Of a DNA stretch of 64,000 nucleotides, positions 24,866-35,599 are shown in pieces. The position numbers and the translations under genes were made by a program. How positions within the stretch are numbered: position 1 is the first letter of the stretch; the number at the start of each line of letters is the position of its first letter. The DNA comes from Ceratothoa steindachneri (taxonomy: Eukaryota > Arthropoda > Malacostraca > Isopoda > Cymothoidae), in assembly GCA_963969495.1 (NCBI GenBank), contig OZ018326.1, positions 182,939,653-183,003,652 of the forward strand. The letters are read 5' to 3'. The notes under the pieces are model-generated. The model made no database searches. It had not been told where the DNA came from and saw only the letters and a program-made list of their open reading frames with translations.

Positions 24866-24930
<65 letters not shown>
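24866..24930. repeat. (AT)n microsatellite, left of foldback
   Basis: Pure alternating AT directly abutting the left arm of the foldback element at 24932. A second tract lies to the right at 25191. Open frames through it give Tyr-Ile repeats and are artefacts. Confidence 0.97.
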
Positions 24931-24931
<1 letters not shown>

Positions 24932-24935
<4 letters not shown>

Positions 24936-25156
24936 TAGGTAAGGTTAATAATGCGGCTCATTAATTCTCTAGAGAGGTCTCCTGGTGTTCCTCAACCCTC
25001 TTTAGGAGCGTTACATATAAGACAAGGCAACCATCCTTTTGGAGGAAAGTGGATAGTTGTCTTGTTGTATATGTAACCCCCCTTGAAGAGGGTTGAGGAA
25101 CTTCAAGAGACTTCTCTAGGGGATTAAGGGACCTTATTATTGCCCTTACCTAACCG
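24932..25156. repeat. 225-bp foldback / MITE-like hairpin
   Basis: The left arm (24932-25036) and right arm (about 25052-25156) are reverse complements over roughly 105 bp with scattered mismatches. The ends pair as CCGTTAGGTAAGG with CCTTACCTAACCG, and GTTCCTCAACCCTCTT occurs in both orientations. The loop is about 15 bp. No coding capacity. Flanking (AT)n tracts suggest a TA-targeting MITE or an insertion into a TA array. Confidence 0.88.
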
Positions 25157-25185
25157 CACTGACTAGAACGTTATTGTTCATTTAT

Positions 25186-25190
<5 letters not shown>

Positions 25191-25237
<47 letters not shown>
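25191..25237. repeat. (AT)n microsatellite, right of foldback
   Basis: Alternating AT, about 47 bp, starting 34 bp right of the foldback. It may once have been continuous with the tract at 24866-24930. Confidence 0.95.
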
Positions 25238-25240
<3 letters not shown>

Positions 25241-28149
25241 AAATAATGTTAACGTTTTTCTGGTCTGTGAGAGAACAAGATTTTTTCCCTTTAAAGATAA
25301 TGACTTTATTCCACCCTCTCTATTTTTATTGCTAAATTAAGGATCAGTAGTTATAACCTGAGTTTGATTTTCTCTTTGGAATTCTTGATTGAAGAATTCA
25401 TAATTTCGATAGACAACTTTTAGCACGTCCATCCCTAATACGGACCAATTTGGCGTGGAGTGTTATATAAACGCTTTGATGCATGCCAAATTCCCCCTGT
25501 AGAAAAGTACCATATTTATAAAACGAAAAATATATTATTTTATTAGTATTATCAGGGATTTTATATTCTTTTCGCACGAATTTAAACCGCAATATTCACA
25601 TCTCAGTGAAGACTACAATATGACGAAAGGTTGGAGCATCGGGTTGCTAGAACACAATTTAGCTAGCTGAGAGTAATCTACAAATTCATTCTATCCGCCA
25701 ACTAACCATACAAATGCAGATTAATTTCGATTAATTTCTATATTTAAGAATGAAATATTTTTTGAGATGAACCTTGAGGAAAAACTCTGCATATAACTTT
25801 GTATTCTTGCTCTTTTGAAAGGTGTTGAACAAGGCAAGTGGAATCAAAGTTCATAAATAGGAATCTATTTTACGGTGTATGAACATTAATCTAGAGTTGG
25901 TAAATTTTTTTCAGGATTTCTCAACCACACACGCGGAAAAATATTTAAAGTTTCAAGACAGAAATTGCAGCTAGCTGAATATTGGTATACTTAATTTTTG
26001 TACTATTATTTTTTCTATATAATAAATTTGCCGAGATTCGACATAATTTACAGTATAACATTTTCTATTGGTATCAAATATGCCAAGTTCCACCTAACGG
26101 GCAAGGAACTTATAAGTAGTAATACTAAAACATAAATTGATTGAATTTTACATAAATACCATTTTGACATCACCTTTACCTGTACATAATTATGGAAAGA
26201 ACGAAATGAAATCAGACATTCAGTAAAATGGTTGCCAGATTAAAACCAGTTGAGACTCACTAAAATATATGTTATTAACTCATATGTCTGCTTATTGGTG
26301 TCTTTATCACTTCATGTACTAATACGAGTATGTGAGATCATTTTTGAGTTTCCGAGTCTTCTGTTAACTCTATCTTTACATATCTCGATTTTTTTCTCTT
26401 TCTTTTCTCGTTAAAATGTGTCGATGCTTTGCTAAACCATTATTTACAAAAGTATATATGCAGTTTACTTTCGCCAGGTATTTGAGAACTAAATTAAAGA
26501 ATAGAGAAAGCGAAGATTCTATAAACTGTGCATTTCTATAGAATTTCAGTCAATAAATCCGCCATCGAACCGCTTTAATGATAGTCTCGATTCGGATTAT
26601 AAATAGATAACGTGTTCAAAATAGATGATTCTGTTTCATGATGTCCATGTCATCATTGACATCAGCCAACAAAGAATTATCACCTCTAATAGGTACTGCC
26701 TACTATGATATAAGCCTCACAGATAGACAAGATCACTCATTCTCCGGGAATTTTAGTTGCAAAAACTCCCCTCTCGGTGTCATGTAATAATTGTACCTCA
26801 TGACTTCGCGCACCACATGATTTATAAGTTACTCCGCTAGCTGAACCTGATTGGCAATAAACATGATTGAGTGATTTAGGTACTGTATGATGATGCTCTA
26901 AGCCTGCAGGAAAAAGTCGGCCAACCCAAGCACCTCTGACTCTTAAAAAAGTTTTGCATTTTACTAACGATGGTAAGTACAAGCTGAAAGTTATTAGACC
27001 CATTCTCACCTTCAACAGAAGAACCAAGGTACCTTGATCTGTTCGTGAAATAAAATCATTAAGACCGTGTTCATTTTTATATTATATCAGATTGGAATCT
27101 TACATATTGTGGCTAAATTAGAGAATCGAGAAAGTTTGGTTGAGTAAACTTGTATTCTCGATACAGAACACTGAAAATTGATGAGACGGCTTGTTCATAC
27201 ATATATGACCAGCTAAAATTGTGTTCCAGAATATCTGGTGCACCCTACATCTTGACATGTTTTTATTTAAAATAAAAATTATTACCAACATGGGCATTTC
27301 TTTTATAGATTTTGAAAATATGCTCGTGAAGAGAGTAGTGAAGTCAATTAAAAATATATTGGAGGATATAAATTTTAAAACTGAAATGTGATTTTGTACG
27401 AGAGGTCATTGCGAGAATGGTATATGACTATTTTTATGCGTGTTATTCGTCAGTGAGTCATGCATTCAGAATGAACCTCAGAACTTTACAATCCATCCTT
27501 CTACTAGAATTCCTTTAGCATAAAGTACCTATCTTGCTCAACTGTAGGGGTCGCCAAACAACTCTAATTAGACATAATAACTTAAAAAAACTATGACTCT
27601 ACTATTCTTTTTAATTTTCGGGCCTCATGGCATTGGAATCCGTAAATTGTGAAAGATCGGTTTACTCCATCTGTCTTCATATGACCAAGAATATATTTTT
27701 ATTTTGATAGTGTAAATATAGCAAATTTACTCGTTAAATGACTATTCAATTTATTCTTACTTTACAAAAAACTAATTCCTTAAAATTATATTTTTCCGAA
27801 TTTTTATTCATTATATTCATATCTTTAGTAAAAAATCCCAGATACTAGAATATATTCCTTGTCAGAATTATATAAAGATAAAGTAACAGAAAGCGATTTA
27901 TATTCAATTATAAAACAACAAAAGGCATGTCTAACAATCCATTACTCTCTTCTTTCAACGAATAATAATAAATAATGGCATATGGTTAGAGATTGCATAA
28001 ATACAGGATTTCCAGTTCTCCAAATTCACGCCTTACTAAAGATTTCCCTAGTTCACGATGGAATATTTCCGGCTGGATTCTCTTCACTAAATTTGCAACG
28101 AAAATATTCCCGATGAAATTTCAAATGGTCTCATTCTCTCCTTCTCTCT
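25238..28149. other. 2.9 kb intergenic stretch, no supported gene
   Basis: Read on both strands without a family match. The longest candidate is a 96-codon minus frame at 26737-27027 containing SGVTYKSCGARSHEVQLLHD; its composition looks less random than its neighbours, but I cannot place it. The 3' end of the piggyBac element at 28150 onward must lie somewhere near the right of this stretch, yet no terminal repeat was identified. Confidence 0.45.
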
Positions 28150-28567
28150 CTATCTATTTATAAACATTGTGGATTCTACTACCAATCTCAAGTTTAACAT
28201 ATATGTACAGTAGTAAAAAAGGCCATTTGTTTTCTTATGAATGATCCAGCTATTGAGGGTTGCCATGTCTAAAATATTTGACCAAACTCTAACAGGCCAG
28301 CGCCATGTTGTGCAATTTGTACTATATTTTCGTACCATTTGGTCAACAGCATCGACGCCAACTTTATTCTTGTTATAAAACTTTATCACATCTGGCACCT
28401 TTTCAGCATCTTCTGAAACTGTTGGAGCTGAATACATTGTGGAAAGTAAACATACAGACTTATTATCTTTGCGCTGATAATTTATAAACATTCATCCACT
28501 TTCTTCTTGAAATTTTCTATTGTAACGCCCTCCTTTTTCATAGGCAGTCATTTCCATTGACAGATGC

Positions 28568-30040
28568 TTGAGGTTTGAACAAGCTCTAAAAAATCTAGCT
28601 CCCCTCTTGACTCGTTCCCCCCTGTTCAAAACCTCCCTTGCTTCTGGTGTTTTTCCTTCTTCCTTCAAATGTGTCCAAATCCGTCCGATCTTTAAAAAAC
28701 CGAAGCTTAACCCTTCCGACCCAGCTAGCTATCGCCCGATATCGTCACTTCTTTTCCTCTCTAAGGTCCTTGAGGGAGTAGTTATTTTGCGCATTAATTT
28801 CGACATCGTTGCCTGTAATATTGATGAGACTTACCAATCAGGCTTTAAAGCTGGGCACTCTGCCAAAACCGCTCTACTCAATGTTACTGATTGCTTACGT
28901 AGAGCTGCTGATCGGGTTGTGCCTCCATCCTCATTCTACTTGACCTCTCCTCTGCCTTTGATACTATTGACCATTCCGTCTTGCTTAATCCTCTCCACTC
29001 TTTCCATGGCATCTCTGGCGCTGTTCTCAACTGGTTCTGCTCTTACCTTTCGTCTCGCACCTAATCTGTAGTGATTAACGATGTCTCCTCTGACCCCACT
29101 CCCATTTGCTCTGGTGTCCCTTAAGGCTCTGTCCTCGGCCCGCTCCTCTTTCGTATGTACTTATTCATGCTTAGCTACCTCCTACGTAATCTCGGTCTAT
29201 CCTTTCACCTCTATGCTGATAACACTCAAATCTGTATCCCCTCTTCCCCCTCGACCATTCCTCATTTAATATGTGACCTCTTATCTGCCTATTCTTCTAT
29301 CTCGGACTGACTATCGGCTAACTTCATCAAACTTAACCACTCCCAAACTGAAGTTCTTCTGGTTGGTACCCCCGCTCTAGTATACAAAGTTAAATCCCTC
29401 TTTCCCTCCCTTCCTCTGGGTGGAAACTCTGTCGCTTTCTCTGACTCTGTTAGAAATCTGAGGGTTGTGTTTGATGAGCATCTCTCCTTCAAGCCCCACA
29501 TCCACAATATTAATAAATCTTTCCTTTGTTTCCTCCGTAACTTCTCCCACATTCGCTCTCACTTCAATCGCCAAAGTCTTGAGACTGCTGTCCACGCCTT
29601 CATTACCTCCTGCCTTGATTACCATAACTCTCTTCTTGTAAATTTACCATCTCCCTCTCTACGTCCCCTTCAGCTAATCTAGAACTACGCTGCCCAAATA
29701 TTCCTCTGTCGCTCTCGATTCTTCCCTTCTAAGCGCCCTGCTTCAGGAACTGCACTGGTTACCTGTCAGATATCGTTCTCATTTCAAGATTCTTCTCTTC
29801 ACTTTCAAGGTCCTTCACCAAACGGCCCCAACCTACCTTTCCTCTGCTGTTTCCCAACATCTCGCCCCTCGGGCCCTTCGATCATCTCACGCTACTCTCC
29901 TGAATACTCCTTGCTCGTCCCTCTGCTCAATGGGCGACTGCTCCTTTGGAATGCTCTTCCAGCCGTAATTAGGTAGATCTGCTGTCTCACTTACCACTTT
30001 TAAGCGACTCCTGAAAATGCATCTGTTCAGGATTGCCTAA
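28568..30040 (+). pseudogene. L2-like reverse transcriptase pseudogene
   Basis: RT domain of a non-LTR element. SGVFPSSFKCVQIRPIFKKP and DPASYRPISSL (about 28640-28745) open the fingers, and SGFKAGHSAKTALLNVTDC lies near 28835-28890. LFRMYLF precedes HLYADNTQIC near 29205-29240, where the family has YADD, so an active-site Asp is Asn. NLGVVFDEHLSFKPHIHNI (about 29455-29515), HAFITSCLDYHNSLLVNLPS and LRPLQLI (about 29595-29680) follow, then decayed thumb sequence. Several frameshifts interrupt it. The style is that of the L2/CR1 group; the endonuclease is missing through 5' truncation. Confidence 0.88.
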
Positions 30041-30073
30041 TCACTCACCTGATCTTAGCTCTCAGCCAAACGT

Positions 30074-30107
30074 GCGCTCTGTGAAGGCCTCTGGCCTTGA
30101 AGAGCGC
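30074..30107 (+). other. 3'-terminal hairpin of the L2-like LINE
   Basis: GCGCTCT pairs with AGAGCGC, and inside it AAGGCC pairs with GGCCTT around a TCT loop, giving a 34-base stem-loop just before ATTATAAG and an ATT-repeat tail. L2/CR1-type RTs are known to recognise short conserved 3' ends. A second copy at 30537-30604 keeps the same structure. Confidence 0.75.
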
Positions 30108-30536
30108 ATTATAAGAATTTTTTGTTATTATTATTATTATTATAATTAACTATGTAAGTCCCTTGACCTTGAAGTTTTCTTGCAAGTTCAAATGTTGTGA
30201 AGAAGTTGTCTCTTGTTACATTATAGCTATTTCTTTTTATTGTGCCTGTGATTTTCCGCACAACACTTTCCCCAAGAGGTGGTCCATTTCTTGATTCTTT
30301 TTCTTGTGCACTGAGATACGGTATTATATTGGCAACATGTTTTGAATTCACTTCAGTTAAGATCCAAAATTTGATGCCAAATTTATCTGGCTTGTTTGGC
30401 ATATATACAAGAAAAGGACAACGATTTTTCATCGGTAAAAGTTGCTCATCTATTGTTAGGCTAAAATCTGGAGTATAATTCCTTCTGCAATTTCAAGCAA
30501 ATGCCTCAAAAATGTCTCTTATATGGGTCAATTAAT

Positions 30537-30604
30537 CGTGCACTCTGTGAAGGCCTCTGGCCTTGAAGAGCGCATTATAAGAAATTTATTATTATTATTA
30601 TTAC
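30537..30604 (+). mobile_element. 68-bp solo LINE 3' tail
   Basis: CGTGCACTCTGTGAAGGCCT, the rest of the hairpin, GCATTATAAG and an ATT-repeat tail repeat the end of the LINE at 30072-30145 almost exactly, with no upstream LINE sequence. It interrupts the same piggyBac gene, between KSTRSEHL and the next block. It is either an extreme 5'-truncated insertion or a SINE-like unit using the LINE tail. Confidence 0.82.
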
Positions 30605-31753
30605 TTAAATGTTCTGATCTCGTACTTTTTAGATCAAAGCGCAGATTTTGTCTGATCTCTTTATAATGTCTTCAAGACATCGTTTCTCGAAAAATATCAG
30701 GACCATACAGTTTGCTCCAAAGAAGATCTACACTGTTGCATTTACTATATATTCTTCGAGCATATTCCAATGCAAAAGATGCTTCCAATTTTTCCAAAGT
30801 GAGAGAGTTATAAAGATTGCACTCTTTTGCTTCTGCAATAGTACATTTGAGAATTTTTCGTAGCATTGTCTCATCAATACATGATTTCCCTGCCATGTAT
30901 GGAGATTTTGAAACATGATGTATTAAGGCTCGTGTGAAACTGGATTAGCTTTGAATACTGATGCGTTTCTTGATCTACCAGGACTTGCTTTCGTGAGAGC
31001 TCTCCATGTTACTCCATATCGTGTTACAATATCTTTGCTTTTATCCAATGTCATGGTTTAGAGAGCTGATGCCTCTTGGTCGTCTTCTGAGCAAGAGTCT
31101 AAAAATTCAATTGATTTAAATTGACTGTTATTATGATTAGTTGAATTTTCTTCATCTTCACTTTCACTACTTATATGGTTTCCAGAATCCCACAGGATGT
31201 CGATTGCTTTATCAATTGGAATACATTTATCTGCACTTGAAGACATAATTTAAGTAGATATATAAAAGTCTCTTATGACGAAAAGTTTAGGCTATCAGGT
31301 TGTACCAAAAGCACAGATTTGTACGGTCCTGAACAAGAAACTAACAATAATTTATAAATACCAAAAGCACTAAAGTTTTTTAATTGAAATTTTCATCGAA
31401 ATTTCTGGAAAAATAAGAATACCCCGCCAACAACTTTTGCACCACATTACGAAATGTTATAAATGCTCCACCCACATCTTATTGAATCACATTATGTAAT
31501 GTTCACTGAAATAAAAATTAAGGGGAAATAATATGATCTTCTCATTTTGTATTAGCAAAATATAAATGGTGTCGTTTTCGACACTTTGGCCTTCCGAGGT
31601 AAACTCGCATATTCCTATTAAATTATAAAAATTGAAAAATTAAAAATTTGCGTTTCAATAACTTCAGAAGAAAATAATAATTGGTTAGGGCTCAAAAATA
31701 AGAAGAAAAATTGCAAGATGTCGATTTCAATACCTTGGCCATTCTAGTGTTAA

Positions 31754-32173
31754 ATTAAAAACTGAGTTTATGCATCCTTTCTTGACAGTCTAATTTAGAT
31801 ACGATGGTATGTAGCTTACTTCGGTCGACAAAGCCAGGTGCACTTGGATTCATTGAGATTTCCATCGTGAATTTCATGAATAATGAGCTTCACTTTCTCT
31901 TAGAATGCATCTTTTCCCTCGCCCCAATTTAAATATGTAAAGCATTTATTGTTTAATGTCTGTACCACTATACATACTTACGGATAACTTACATAATAGT
32001 AGAGTACATTTCCAAGTGGTTCTTAATTGGCTTTTATATTTAATCGCAAGGTTAATTATTTTTATGAAATATCGCCAACAATTCAGATGTAATTCAAATC
32101 AAAGCTAAAACTTCCTTAATGGCAAAATTGCAATATTTTCTGTATATTTTTTTATTAGTGTGGACATATATAA
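31754..32173. other. intergenic stretch, nothing recognised
   Basis: AT-rich DNA between the piggyBac end and the mariner remnant. No ORF or repeat supported. Confidence 0.55.
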
Positions 32174-32681
32174 AGGGTGTTCTATTAAGACGGATCAAAG
32201 TTAGAATTAAATAAAACAGTGGTATTGGTAAAAAATGATTGATTTCGCTATTGGATCATATTATGTGAGTCATGGCAATTATGGGTGACAAATAATATCG
32301 CCTAAATGTGAGCCAAGGCTTCGGTGGCACATCTCCACTCGATTGCCAAAATATTTGATGACGTCTCTGCATAGTTGATCCTCGATCTCACCAATATGCC
32401 ATATTATCTCACCCTTCAGCTGTTGAATTATTGTTGGCTTGTTGGCATAGACTTTACTTTTGAGATGATCCCAAAGGAAGAAATCTAAAGGCATCAAGTT
32501 ACACGATCGTAATGGTCAATTCACCTCGCTGTTTCGAGAGATGATGCGACCTGGGAACTTCTCATTCAATAAAGTCATTGTTACTTTAGCTGTGCGGCAT
32601 GTGGCGCCTTCCTGTTTAAACCACAAATCTTCGAAATCAATATAATTCAATTCAGGCCATAAAAAGTTGGTTATCATGGCA
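32174..32681 (-). pseudogene. mariner-like transposase C-terminal remnant
   Basis: The minus strand reads NFLWPELNYIDFEDLWFKQE then GATCRTAKVTMTLLNEKFPG and RIISRNSEVN (about 32520-32680), PLDFFLWDHLKSKVYANKP (about 32430-32495), LKGEIIWHIGEIEDQLCRDV and NRVEMCHRSLGSHL (about 32300-32430). This is the C-terminal catalytic part of the widespread arthropod mariner-type transposase whose hallmark is WFQQDGATCHTA. The second catalytic Asp is Glu here (KQEGAT) while PLDFFLW is kept. The presumed element end, GGGTGTTCTATTAAGACGGA, is at 32174-32193. Similarity stops at 32680, exactly where the 5-bp satellite starts, so the N-terminal half is missing. Confidence 0.87.
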
Positions 32682-34073
32682 CGGCTAGGCTAGGATACAC
32701 TGTGATAGGCTGCGAAATACTATACTGAGCTAGGTTATTCAAAAATATAATATGCTAGAAAATATGCAAGTCTTTACTAGGCTAGTTTAGGATATGCTAG
32801 GCTACTCTAGGGTATACTCTGTTTTTCAAAGCCATTCTATGCTATGATATACTAGGTTATGCTATACAAGGGTATTTTATGCTATGCAAGGATATACTGG
32901 ACTATCCTACGCTAGACTAAGCTAGATTATAGTGTACCATGCTAAGTTTGCTTAAGGCTAGGGTAGGCTAGGCTAGACTATAGTTGGTGTGCTATGACAA
33001 GAGATACCATGCAAGAATAGGATAGGATATACTATGCTAAGCTAGGCTATACTTTGCTAGACTAGTTTATACTAGTTTAAGCTAGGATATACTATGCTTA
33101 TAATATACTATGTTAATGTAGATTAGGATAAGGTAGGCCATGCTAAATAGGCTATACTATGCTAGGTTTTGCAAGGCTAGCTTAGCCTAGGCTATACGAG
33201 GAGAAGCTAGGCAATATTATGTTAAACTAGTCTAAACTATACTAGGTTAGGTTATGCCATACTATACTATTTTAAGCTATGCTATGCTATGCTATGATAA
33301 GCTATACTATTCTAGGCTTGGCTATACTATGATAAGCAATACTATGTTTTACTCTGGTAAACTTTACTATGCTATATATGCTAGGCTGTACTAGGCTATG
33401 TTAGGCTAGGCTTTACTATGGTTTCTAGTCTAAGATATGGCATACTATACATTCGATGCTAGGCTAGATTAGTCTAGGCTAATTCTTACTATGCCAGTCT
33501 AAGTTATACTATCTAAGGCTATACTATGCTAGCTACGCTAGAGTATGGTATGGTTAGTTCTATTATTGTAGGGAATCCTAAGCTAGACTTGGTTATACTA
33601 AGCTAGGCTAGGCTAGACTTGGTTATACTAAGCTAGGCTAGGCTAGACTAGGCTATCCGATGCGAGGCTAGGCTATACTATGCTAGGCTATGCTAGGAAA
33701 TAATCGACTCTGTTATACTATACTATACCATAATATGCTATGATATACTATCCTAGGCTAGTTTAGGCTAGACAGGATCTACTATCTTAGGCAACCTAGG
33801 CTAGTCTATATACTATGTTAGGCTTTATTATGCTAGGTGAAGTAATACTATGGTAGGCTATCCTACGGTAAGCAGGGTTTTGCCAGTCTACTATTCGAGA
33901 CTATACTAGGCTATGCTATAAAATGTTATACTATTCTAGACAATACTAGGCTATACTAGGATATGCTATAAAATGTTATACTATTCTAGACAATACTAGG
34001 GTATACTAGGATATGCTATGCTATTTTATACTATGCTAGGAGATACTAACTACATATCCTATACTATATCATA
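32682..34073. repeat. 5-bp-periodic satellite, CTAGG/CTATA/CTATG units
   Basis: About 1.4 kb made almost wholly of degenerate pentamers of the form CTAGG, CTATA, CTATG and CTAGA (for example GCTAGGCTATACTATGCTAG). Larger duplications are visible, such as GACTTGGTTATACTAAGCTA repeated near 33586 and 33615, and a repeated block near 33917-34016. It is non-coding. It resumes at 35272 after the solo LTR. Confidence 0.93.
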
Positions 34074-34463
34074 CTTGATGTGTAGGTATCCCCTTAGAAT
34101 ATCATTATTTCTCCACCTCCTAAGATATTACTTCGGGAGAGAAAGCGAGCCGTTACTCCCCCCTCCACTTCCGACCTTACCCTTTTTGGACTCACCGCCA
34201 GGTCTTATCGAAATTTACACAGAGGCATGACGCTGAAATTGGGGCTACCTCCAGGCCTTCTCAATCTCACCCCTCCTTCCCCCTCGGGTCGGTTTGTAGG
34301 ATCAGCCGTGAACCGCTTTTATGGCTCCCGTCGCTGGTCACCCGTCTTGACTGCTGATCCCTGCTTTTGATACTTTACTGCAAAGAGACGCTCGGGCTGT
34401 CAGGGCCGATAACGAGGGTTAGAGAAGGTCTCAATCTCTTTCCCCGTTTGTGAGAACTCCGTG

Positions 34464-34469
34464 TATATA
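34464..34469 (+). promoter_or_regulatory. TATA-like box of the solo LTR
   Basis: TATATA in the context GTGTATATACTCG lies in the LTR about 640 bp upstream of an AATAAA signal. Placement suits an LTR promoter; no other promoter evidence. Confidence 0.3.
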
Positions 34470-34999
34470 CTCGTATGCACACGCCCCAGGATTACAGACA
34501 GATTTGGTTAGACAAGACTTCCCCGAAAGGAGTAGAAATCAACAAGCTCTCTCCCAAGGAGTGTGAGTGACGGTCGCAAGCCACGGAAGAGCTGGACATC
34601 ACGCCCGTATCTTCAGGTCAGGAAGAAGAGTCTCGTGAGGCAATGTTAGCCTTTCTCATCCGCCTTCGGATCAAAGATTGGAGAAGCCGTCGTTCGAAGT
34701 TCTTCTGGTGACCTCTTAAGGACAAGAGGGACGTTTAGCTCGCTCAAGCTGAGTGTGGAGAAGTCATCTTCCCCCCCTCTCTTCGAAGTTAGTTCGGTGA
34801 CCTCGTGAGGGCAGGAGGCCCGCATCTCGCAAACACAAGTTCGAGAAGGTAGCCTCACGCGCTGAAAATTTGTGGCTACCCCGTGAGTAATCAAGGTAAC
34901 CAAGACCTCCCGAAGTTTTCCACTCTTTACCCTCGAGTTTTAAAGGAAGTAAACCACTCATTACCCTTAATCTCCCATTATAACCATTCCCTAACCACG

Positions 35000-35002
<3 letters not shown>

Positions 35003-35070
<68 letters not shown>
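35003..35070. repeat. (AT)n microsatellite inside the solo LTR
   Basis: Alternating AT, 68 bp, just upstream of the LTR polyadenylation signal. It may have expanded after insertion. Confidence 0.97.
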
Positions 35071-35072
<2 letters not shown>

Positions 35073-35104
35073 ATATATATTGTTGTGCTTTTTATTTATT
35101 GTGT

Positions 35105-35110
35105 AATAAA
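35105..35110 (+). promoter_or_regulatory. polyadenylation signal of the solo LTR
   Basis: AATAAA followed by a T-rich stretch (ATATATTTTTGTCATCG), as expected for the R region of a plus-strand LTR. Confidence 0.4.
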
Positions 35111-35271
35111 AATATATTTTTGTCATCGTGTTTGTTATATTCCTTAGTCAAGCAGCTGCCCCTGTCTATTCAAATCGCACTCTTAGAACAATAACAGTTG
35201 TCGCCCTGTTGGCATACCTTAGAGCCTGTATGCGTATATTCCTGTAGACTTGGTCATACTTCGACACTTGA

Positions 35272-35440
35272 CTATACTATGTTTTGCTATGCTATCTTAA
35301 ACTATGTTATGATATAATATACTATGCCATGTTATACTATGTTATAATATGATAAGCACCACTATGCGATAGCATGCTATGTTATACTATGCTATAATGT
35401 GCTATTCTATACTATTCTAGACTATACAATTATGGTGTTA
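35272..35440. repeat. 5-bp-periodic satellite, right part
   Basis: Same pentamer satellite as 32682-34073, dominated here by CTATG, CTATA and TTATA units, resuming right after the duplicated CTTGA. It fades into unique sequence near 35440. Confidence 0.88.
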
Positions 35441-35506
35441 CCATTTTTTCGCCTTTCCATTGCCATAAATGAGGTGTGAAAAAAGATAAGGAACGCCATT
35501 TTAATT

Positions 35507-35510
<4 letters not shown>

Positions 35511-35565
<55 letters not shown>
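35511..35565. repeat. (AT)n microsatellite
   Basis: About 55 bp of alternating TA flanked by AATTAAAA and TTTTAATATA. Confidence 0.97.
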
Positions 35566-35568
<3 letters not shown>

Positions 35569-35599
35569 AATATATAATTTAGTTCTGCTTTTTATTAAG

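Larger units (their letters stand above)
28521..30145 (+). mobile_element. L2-like LINE, 5'-truncated, inserted in piggyBac
   Basis: A 1.6-kb non-LTR element begins inside the RT region and ends in a structured 3' tail with an ATT repeat. It lies in opposite orientation to the host piggyBac gene and separates its middle and C-terminal blocks. The 5' truncation is typical of target-primed reverse transcription. Boundaries are set by where piggyBac similarity stops and resumes; no target duplication was confirmed. Confidence 0.85.
28150..31246 (-). pseudogene. piggyBac transposase pseudogene, split by two insertions
   Basis: Three blocks in order on the minus strand. The N-terminus (30605-31246) has MSSSADKCIPIDKAIDILWD, an acidic ESEDEE stretch, and then LLWSKLYGPDIFRETMS. 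The middle block (30146-30536) has TIDEQLLPMKNRCPF, MPNKPDKFGIKFWI and NVTRDNFFTTFELARKL. The C-terminal block (28150-28520) has SVCLLSTMY, GVDAVDQMVRKYS and TWRWPVRVWSNILDMA. All three catalytic aspartates (TIDEQ, TRDNF, GVDAVD) are still readable, although frame breaks occur in the N-terminal part. About 30-40 residues expected between the middle and C-terminal blocks are absent, so DNA was lost at the larger insertion. The gene is inactive. Confidence 0.9.
28150..31749 (-). mobile_element. piggyBac-type transposon interrupted by LINE insertions
   Basis: The minus-strand piggyBac gene spans 28150-31246. Its 5' end is probably at 31749, where CACTAGAATGGCCAAGG (minus strand) starts directly inside TTAA at 31750-31753, the piggyBac target. 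The 3' terminus below 28150 was not found, so the left limit is only the end of the coding region. An L2-like LINE (28521-30145) and a 68-bp LINE tail (30537-30604) lie inside the element, so it predates both. Confidence 0.75.
34079..35266 (+). mobile_element. solo LTR (1188 bp) with 5-bp target duplication
   Basis: The insert starts TGTGTAGGTATCCCC and ends ACTTCGACA, so it has the TG...CA form of an LTR. CTTGA stands immediately on both sides (34074-34078 and 35267-35271), a 5-bp target duplication in the satellite. The insert is GC-richer than its host and has a TATA-like box at 34464-34469 and AATAAA at 35105-35110. No internal domain is present, so it is a solo LTR left by recombination between two LTRs. 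The family was not determined. Confidence 0.82.

Noticed and set aside
32682..34073. Telomeric or coding origin of the CTAGG/CTATA array
   Set aside because: The unit is not TTAGG in register and no frame is open for any length; it is a degenerate pentamer satellite.
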